From Cyanobacteria bacterium REEB446 (lineage in GTDB: Bacteria > Cyanobacteriota > Vampirovibrionia > LMEP-6097), in the NCBI GenBank assembly GCA_018970325.1, contig JAGWWP010000023.1, positions 1 to 37,172 of the forward strand: a stretch of 37,172 nucleotides of DNA, written 5' to 3'. The position numbers were made by a program, and so were the translations under genes. Below, one piece after another: positions 32,099-37,172 of this stretch; within the stretch, counting starts at the first letter, position 1; every line of letters starts with the position of its first letter. The notes under the pieces are model-generated. The model was not told the DNA's origin. It saw only the letters and a list, made by a program, of their open reading frames with translations, and made no database searches.

Positions 32099-35077
32099 TT
32101 AAGCATTATTAAGGTCAAGATGCCCTTGTATAGCGGCATCACAGACTTTACAGATATGCTCCGCATTTACTTCTTCTGTTTTAAAGTGCTTCCAACAGCG
32201 TTCACATTTTACTGAATTCTCAAAAGGCTTGGCTGTAACTTTAATCTCGTTAGCTTCCTTGAATTTCAGTTCAGAGACTATAAAGCAGGCTTTAATATCT
32301 TCAAGAATGCTTTCATATTCATCAAGTTTAGCCTTAGGTAATTCTATGATTAATTCAGCTTCAAGTGATTTACTAACTGTTTTATTTGCTTTAAGTTCTT
32401 CTAGTTCTTTGTTAGCAAGCTCTCTGATGGAGAGGATTTCTTCCCATTTTTTACCTAACTCTGGATTGAGGTAGCTATCATTGACTAAGGGCCAGTTACT
32501 GAGCTGGATAGATTTAGATGTACTAACTTTAGGTGAAAAGAAACTTCTATTTAAATCTGCTGAATTTACATAATATTCTTTAATTTTCTCTGGCGTATGC
32601 TGGTAAATATCTTCTGCAAGATGTGGCAGTATAGGCACAAAGAAACGATTTAAACTCGATAATATCTCAAGTATCACTGTCTGAGCCGCTCTGCGTGATG
32701 CAGATTTTTTACCATGCGTATAGAGTCTATCTTTACAGATGTCGAAATAGAAAGCAGATAGATCTACTGAACAGAAATTCTGTATAAGCTGATAAAATTT
32801 CACGAATTCATAGTTATTAAAAGCTTCTGTGATCTTTAAGCTTAGTTCCTGTAATTTATGTAATATCAGTTTATCTAAATCATGTAATTCTGCGTAGGGA
32901 ACTGAATCTTCTTCTGGGTTAAAGTCGAAGAGGTTGCCAAGCATAAACCTACTCGTGTTTCTAAAGTTTCGATAAATTTCACTTAGCTGTTTAAATATAT
33001 TTTTACCGACTTTAATGTCTACAGAGTAATCTACACTTGCTACCCATAGTCTAAGTACGTCAGCGCCATATTCCTGCATAATTTCATCTGGGTCGACGAC
33101 GTTGCCTAAAGATTTGGACATTTTACGTCCCTGTTCATCCATTACGAAACCATGGGTGAGGACATTATCGTAGGGTCTAATATTATTTACAGCTACTGAT
33201 GTAAGTAAGCTCGACTGAAACCAGCCTCGATGCTGATCTGAACCTTCTAGGTAAAGATCTACTGGCTCAAACTCAGTAGACTTAAGCTCTTCACGCAGAT
33301 TAACTACGCTTCTATGGCTAGAACCAGAATCAAACCAGACATCCATAGTATCAGTCTCTTTAGAAAGATTTTCTACTCGGTATTTAGGGTTAGCTCCGCT
33401 ACTTAGGTGACTAGGAATGAGTTCTATTATTTCTTTAGCGTACCAAGCAGAAGAACCTTCTGCTGCAAAGATTTTCGCTACGTGCTCAATAATTTCAAAA
33501 TCTAAAATCACTTTAAAATTACCGTTAGCTTCGATTATAGATGTATCGTAAAAAACAGGAATAGGTACTCCCCATGTTCTTTGACGAGATATGCACCAGT
33601 CGCCTCTACCTTCTACCATGCTATAGATACGGTTTCTAGCTCTAGCTGGAAACCATTTAACTTTATCTATTTCGCTAAGAGCCTTTTCTCTAAAACTATC
33701 TATGCTAGCAAACCACTGTTCAGTAGCTCTAAACAATAGTGGAGTTTTAGAACGCCAGCAATAAGGGTAGCTATGTCTAAATTTACTGTGTTTAATTAAT
33801 GCTGTAGCGGCTTTCAAGGCAGAAATAATAGTAGGATTAGCTTCCTTCGCTATGTGTAAGCCTTCTAAAGTAACTATTTCATTATTTTCAGTTTTAAGTT
33901 CACCAGCTTCTTTAGTAAAAGCACCTTTAGGATCTACTGGGCAGAGCACGCCTAGATTATATTTTTTACCGACTTCAAAATCTTCTTGTCCGTGGCCAGG
34001 CGCAGTATGAACGCAGCCTGTACCAGTTTCTGTGCTGACGTGATCGCCAAGTATGACAGGTGATTCACGATTATACAGAGGGTGTTTAGTTTTAATACCC
34101 TCTAGGTCAGAGCCTTTAAGACCTTCTGTAATTATTTCTAAATCTGTTAATTCTGTTTTAGTTTTAAAATCTTCGAAAAGATCTTTCGCTATTATTAATT
34201 TTCCGAATTCGCTTGAATTTACTATGCAGTAGTCTATATCAGCGTTTAAGCAGATCGCTAAATTTGCAGGCATGGTCCACGGAGTGGTAGTCCAGATCAC
34301 AAAGGAAGCATTAGAGAGTTCTGTTTTTAATTTACCAAGAGAGTTATGGTTTTCTTTCTGAGTGCTTTCTTGGATAGATAAATCACTGATCTGAAATCTT
34401 ACATATATAGAATCAGAAGTATGTTCTTCATATTCTATTTCAGCATCAGCTAAAGCTGTCTGGCAGCCATAGCTCCAATGAACACATTTTAAGCCTCTGT
34501 AGATATAGCCTTTTTCAGCCATTTCACTAAATAGTTTTATCTGTTCAGCTTCATACTTAGGGTCTAAAGTCACATAAGGGTTCTGCCAGTCAGCATTTAT
34601 ACCGAGGCGTTTAAATTTAGTTTCCTGTCCTTTCAGGTTTTTTAAAGCAAATTCTTTGCATTTTTCACGTAACTCGACTATGGAGACAGCATTTCTACCG
34701 CCTTTAATCTCTTTAACTACAGCATTCTCAATCGGCAAGCCGTGAGAATCATAACCTGGAATAAAAGGTACTTTAAAACCCTGTTGGTATTTAAATCTAC
34801 AGATTATATCCTTAAGGATTTTATTTAAGGCAGTTCCTATGTGAATTTTATCTGAGCTTAAATATGGAGGTCCATCATGTAATATAAAGCGTTTTGCACC
34901 TTCATCTTCCCTAATCCTTAATCCCTGCTTGTAAATATCTAATTCTTCCCAGAGTTTTTGAAATTCTGGTTCACGGACTGGTCCATTCCCGCGCATAGGA
35001 AATTCTGTAATAGGCAGGTCTATAGACTCCTTTATGGCTTTTTTGTAGTCTTCAGATGATATTTTTTCCGTTTGCAT
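32099..35077 (-). CDS. ileS: Isoleucyl-tRNA synthetase
   Basis: Charges tRNA-Ile. I choose the ATG at 35077 (992 aa, MQTEKISSEDYKK); the frame is open to 35158 but that would overlap the divergent gene at 35140. Family features: the HIGH-box region GPPYLSSDKIHIGTALNKILKD, the editing domain with VIWTTTPWTMPANLAI and GTGCVHTAPGHGQEDF, then the DVWFDSGSSHR and LEGSDQHRGWFQSSLL blocks, KMSKS in GRKMSKSLGNV, and a C-terminal zinc ribbon CERCWKHF ... CKVC. Oddity: the HIGH box reads HIGT, the last His replaced by Thr. All else is complete, so it is the likely housekeeping enzyme. Confidence 0.95.
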   Translation of the reverse strand: MQTEKISSEDYKKAIKESIDLPITEFPMRGNGPVREPEFQKLWEELDIYKQGLRIREDEGAKRFILHDGPPYLSSDKIHIGTALNKILKDIICRFKYQQGFKVPFIPGYDSHGLPIENAVVKEIKGGRNAVSIVELREKCKEFALKNLKGQETKFKRLGINADWQNPYVTLDPKYEAEQIKLFSEMAEKGYIYRGLKCVHWSYGCQTALADAEIEYEEHTSDSIYVRFQISDLSIQESTQKENHNSLGKLKTELSNASFVIWTTTPWTMPANLAICLNADIDYCIVNSSEFGKLIIAKDLFEDFKTKTELTDLEIITEGLKGSDLEGIKTKHPLYNRESPVILGDHVSTETGTGCVHTAPGHGQEDFEVGKKYNLGVLCPVDPKGAFTKEAGELKTENNEIVTLEGLHIAKEANPTIISALKAATALIKHSKFRHSYPYCWRSKTPLLFRATEQWFASIDSFREKALSEIDKVKWFPARARNRIYSMVEGRGDWCISRQRTWGVPIPVFYDTSIIEANGNFKVILDFEIIEHVAKIFAAEGSSAWYAKEIIELIPSHLSSGANPKYRVENLSKETDTMDVWFDSGSSHRSVVNLREELKSTEFEPVDLYLEGSDQHRGWFQSSLLTSVAVNNIRPYDNVLTHGFVMDEQGRKMSKSLGNVVDPDEIMQEYGADVLRLWVASVDYSVDIKVGKNIFKQLSEIYRNFRNTSRFMLGNLFDFNPEEDSVPYAELHDLDKLILHKLQELSLKITEAFNNYEFVKFYQLIQNFCSVDLSAFYFDICKDRLYTHGKKSASRRAAQTVILEILSSLNRFFVPILPHLAEDIYQHTPEKIKEYYVNSADLNRSFFSPKVSTSKSIQLSNWPLVNDSYLNPELGKKWEEILSIRELANKELEELKANKTVSKSLEAELIIELPKAKLDEYESILEDIKACFIVSELKFKEANEIKVTAKPFENSVKCERCWKHFKTEEVNAEHICKVCDAAIQGHLDLNNA

Positions 35078-35112
35078 GGCTATAATGAAAGTATAGACTT
35101 CTATTCTATCAA

Positions 35113-35125
35113 AGATAATCTTTCT
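35113..35125. promoter_or_regulatory. Perfect palindrome between ileS and the unknown gene at 35140
   Basis: AAAGAT-A-ATCTTT is a perfect 6+1+6 palindrome in the 62-bp divergent region. It could be an operator for one or both genes, but in AT-rich sequence it may arise by chance. No convincing promoter could be assigned. Confidence 0.3.
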
Positions 35126-35139
35126 TAAAGCTTGGAATA

Positions 35140-36189
35140 ATGAACGAAAAACAACCACCAGATAAAAAAGATGAAGAAGAAAAAGAACCTGTAGATGTAG
35201 ATCTTAGGCATACATTTAATTATGTAGGTGGGGCTTTTGCTTATAAAAACAGTAAAAATATAAAAAAAAGTATCAGTGAGGATAATTTTCGCGAGACGAT
35301 TATGATGATAGGTTATGGCAAGGCTCGTAAAGTGAGCTTAGCGATGCCAGACGCGGATAAAAGAGCTGGAGTTTTTCCACAGCATAATTCCGTAGATGAG
35401 TTCAAGACTAATTTAGAATTACTCCCCTCTCGTGATTTACAGCCTTATGAGGTGATGGTAGATGTAGAGACTTTAGAAAAAAATAATTTTCAATTATCTA
35501 TAGTGCCAATTACTAAAGATCGCCTAAGTAAGCTTCAGAAGCAGCTTTCACACATGAGTCCTTATGCTTTTAATCAGATGATGGACATTCCACGTCCAGA
35601 TAAAAGAGATTTTAAAGTTTATTATAAAATTATCAAAAAAACTAGGCAGATTATCACTGTGTATCCGCATCGTAAATCACTTCAGTCTTTGTTTGCTCAG
35701 GTCGTTCAGTACGATGAAGAGAATCATGTAAACTCTATAAAGCATTGTAGTTTTGATAATAATGCACCATACATCTTAAATGAATCGAAGATTGATAAAT
35801 TTGGGAATCTTAGACAAATTGCCCATGTTGGTAGGAAAGGTGGGGGTATCGCACAAAATTCTGTTGAGAGATTCGATGATGGAACTTTAATTTGGGTTAT
35901 AACTCAAGAGAAAGAAACGGGTGCTGCTGCTTTAAAGCCTAATGATGAAGTGGTTTTCGTGGGTAATGTTATTAATAACGCAGCGAAGCTCGCAGCAAGA
36001 AATATGGGGGCAGAGGTAGTTATAGGTAATGCTTGGGGAGGGCGTTTCTGTCCATCTGGCTGTAGGCCAGAATGTCATCCTATGCAGCAGAATTTTAAAG
36101 CTCAGGTGCGATTGCAAATCAACCAGATCATAGATGGTGCTACTATACCAGGGTTAGATCCGATCTTTAAAATCAATCCACCATTTTAG
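35140..36189 (+). CDS. Hypothetical protein (349 aa) with C-terminal Cys motif
   Basis: I do not recognise a family. The N-terminus is highly charged (MNEKQPPDKKDEEEKEPVDV), the middle is mixed alpha/beta without membrane segments, and the C-terminus holds GRFCPSGCRPECHP (about 304-317), three Cys and a His in a CxxxCxxxCH pattern that could bind a metal or form disulfides. Blocks such as HVGRKGGGIAQNSVERFDDG look conserved-protein-like. It is divergent from ileS. The ATG lacks a good ribosome binding site. Not a partial gene: start and stop are both inside the window. Confidence 0.65.
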   Translation: MNEKQPPDKKDEEEKEPVDVDLRHTFNYVGGAFAYKNSKNIKKSISEDNFRETIMMIGYGKARKVSLAMPDADKRAGVFPQHNSVDEFKTNLELLPSRDLQPYEVMVDVETLEKNNFQLSIVPITKDRLSKLQKQLSHMSPYAFNQMMDIPRPDKRDFKVYYKIIKKTRQIITVYPHRKSLQSLFAQVVQYDEENHVNSIKHCSFDNNAPYILNESKIDKFGNLRQIAHVGRKGGGIAQNSVERFDDGTLIWVITQEKETGAAALKPNDEVVFVGNVINNAAKLAARNMGAEVVIGNAWGGRFCPSGCRPECHPMQQNFKAQVRLQINQIIDGATIPGLDPIFKINPPF

Positions 36190-36232
36190 GAGAGTATAGT
36201 AGTTTTAAATCCTTCGTGGCTAATCCAATTTC

Positions 36233-37172
36233 TTAATAAGCAGTCGGCATTTTTGGTGGTTCTGGCACTCTTAAATTCTTTTTATTGTTAACTTGTTCGG
36301 GATAATTTGGCAGTAAATCTGGAACCCCTTTGACAGGATTTTCGGAAATAGAGTTTAGTGCCACTACTACACCAACAATATACAAACAACTAACAAGTGT
36401 TCCCTTTACTGAACCGACTAAAATCTCTTTTGTCCACTCTAAAGCAATGTTCTCAGGCATCCTTTTATTGAGGAAGGTTTTTAATTCATTAGGGCTTAGT
36501 TCTTCATTAGCAGTCTTCATTATCAGCTCTACTGTTTCTTTTTTAGGCATCATGTCTTTTGGCCGCAGGACATGTTGCTTAAAGAAGGTGTTTAATTCAT
36601 AAGCGTTTAGTTTCTTAACAGCAGTCTTCAGTATCAGCGCTACTGTTGCTTCATTACCCCTCCATGCTGCAACTAGTAAAGCGTTATCGCCATTTTTGTT
36701 AGTCCGAGTAAGGAAGGTTTTAAATTTATCAGGGCTTAGTCTTTCATTAGCAGTTTTTAGTATCAGCTCTAATGCTTTATTACCCCTCCATGCTGCAACT
36801 AGTAAAGCGTTATCGCCATTTTTGTTAGTCCGAGTAAGGAAGGTTTTAAATTCATTAGGGCTTAGTTTTGCAATAGCAGTATTCACTATCAACTCTAATG
36901 CTTTTTTATCACCATTCCATGCCGCATGTATTAAAGCGTTGTCGTCATCTTTGTTAGTCTGAGTAAGGAAGGTTTTAAATTCATCAGGGTTTAGGATTTT
37001 TTCTGCTACATTAAGTATCAATTCTACTGTTTCTTTATTACCATTCAATACTGCACGCATTAAAGCATTATTGCCATATTCGTCAGTTTGAGTGCGAAGT
37101 TTTTCTAATTCTCCAGTAGGTAGTTCTGCAAGATTCATCATATGTTTAAAATCTTCAGCACGATCTCTACTC
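36233..37172 (-). CDS. Ankyrin-repeat protein with C-terminal membrane helix, 5' end outside the window
   Basis: The frame continues without a stop to the right edge, and the residues before the ATG at 37141 (DFKHMMNLAELPTGELEKL) still follow the repeat pattern, so I read the gene as entering from beyond the window. At least four ankyrin-like repeats of about 42-44 residues are visible (GDNALLVAAWRGN ... ELILKTA ... LSPDKFKTFLTRTNKN), longer than the usual 33. A membrane helix near the C-terminus (VKGTLVSCLYIVGVVVALNSI) is followed by a Pro-rich tail. Ankyrin proteins of this kind are common in host-associated bacteria, but a role is not shown here. Confidence 0.7.
   Translation of the reverse strand, partial: SRDRAEDFKHMMNLAELPTGELEKLRTQTDEYGNNALMRAVLNGNKETVELILNVAEKILNPDEFKTFLTQTNKDDDNALIHAAWNGDKKALELIVNTAIAKLSPNEFKTFLTRTNKNGDNALLVAAWRGNKALELILKTANERLSPDKFKTFLTRTNKNGDNALLVAAWRGNEATVALILKTAVKKLNAYELNTFFKQHVLRPKDMMPKKETVELIMKTANEELSPNELKTFLNKRMPENIALEWTKEILVGSVKGTLVSCLYIVGVVVALNSISENPVKGVPDLLPNYPEQVNNKKNLRVPEPPKMPTAY
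36649..36860 (-). repeat. Recently duplicated repeat unit within the ankyrin gene
   Basis: Stretches beginning ATTACCCCTCCATGCTGCAA near 36653 and near 36779 are almost identical for about 80 bp, at a period of 126 bp (42 codons). The neighbouring repeats are more diverged. One copy lacks a codon (GNKALELIL against GNEATVALIL), so the unit was duplicated recently and has already changed. Confidence 0.7.

Noticed and set aside
35078-35158. Longer N-terminus for IleRS
   Set aside because: It would overlap the divergent gene at 35140, and MQTEK gives a normal family start.
36330-36962. Plus-strand ORFs opposite the ankyrin gene
   Set aside because: Their repetitive sequence is the antisense of the ankyrin repeats.

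Overview
The window is an AT-rich piece of a bacterial chromosome. The organism is probably a diderm (Gram-negative envelope), because it encodes a secretin, a Tad/Flp-type pilus machine and an EnvC/NlpD-like M23 peptidase. It has a respiratory metabolism: an electron-transfer flavoprotein with its quinone oxidoreductase, citrate synthase and a membrane pyrophosphatase. Sigma-70, NusB, ribosome recycling factor and IleRS show that this is core genome, not a plasmid or phage. I cannot place the lineage; a deep-branching group such as the non-photosynthetic relatives of Cyanobacteria is only a guess.

Layout. 1-122: the end of an IS3-like element running off the left edge. 160-4474 (minus): etfB-etfA-ETF:QO, preceded by frr. 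4535-8155: H+-pyrophosphatase, a 49-aa acidic ORF and an AAA/DUF4143 ATPase. 8186-17542 (minus): nth, an orphan response regulator and a compact Tad-type pilus operon transcribed flp-cpaB-cpaE-cpaF-tadB-tadC-secretin-two small membrane proteins. 17863-20724: ubiX, an ExoX-like exonuclease, an unknown protein and nusB. 20810-27715: rpoD with a clear promoter and terminator, an unknown frameshifted gene, the M23 peptidase, a flippase-like membrane protein, gltA and a 143-aa unknown protein. 27716-28576: a tRNA-Thr(GGU) gene embedded in partial tRNA copies joined to chains of perfect short hairpins. 28577-31136: a peroxiredoxin-glutaredoxin fusion and an ABC-2 export system. 31182-35077 (minus): purU and ileS. 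35140-37172: a Cys-rich unknown protein and the end of an ankyrin-repeat membrane protein.

Three themes recur. First, a family of short palindromic elements (about 120-150 bp plus remnants) is scattered between genes and inside genes. In four genes (ubiX, the ABC ATPase, the flippase and the DUF4143 ATPase) it adds residues in the same reading frame, with peptide cores such as [19 protein letters not shown] and CEQS. This resembles the Rickettsia palindromic elements in behaviour. Second, at least four genes (DUF4143 ATPase, exonuclease, nusB, M23 peptidase) have a -10 box ending 6-7 nt before the start codon and no Shine-Dalgarno, which suggests leaderless mRNAs. Third, three genes are interrupted by single-base frameshifts at homopolymers, one of them an A9 tract typical of transcriptional slippage.

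The tRNA-Thr hairpin array, the in-frame mobile elements and the reduced Tad pilus (CpaE without a Walker A motif, pilin without a leader) are the parts most likely to be undescribed.
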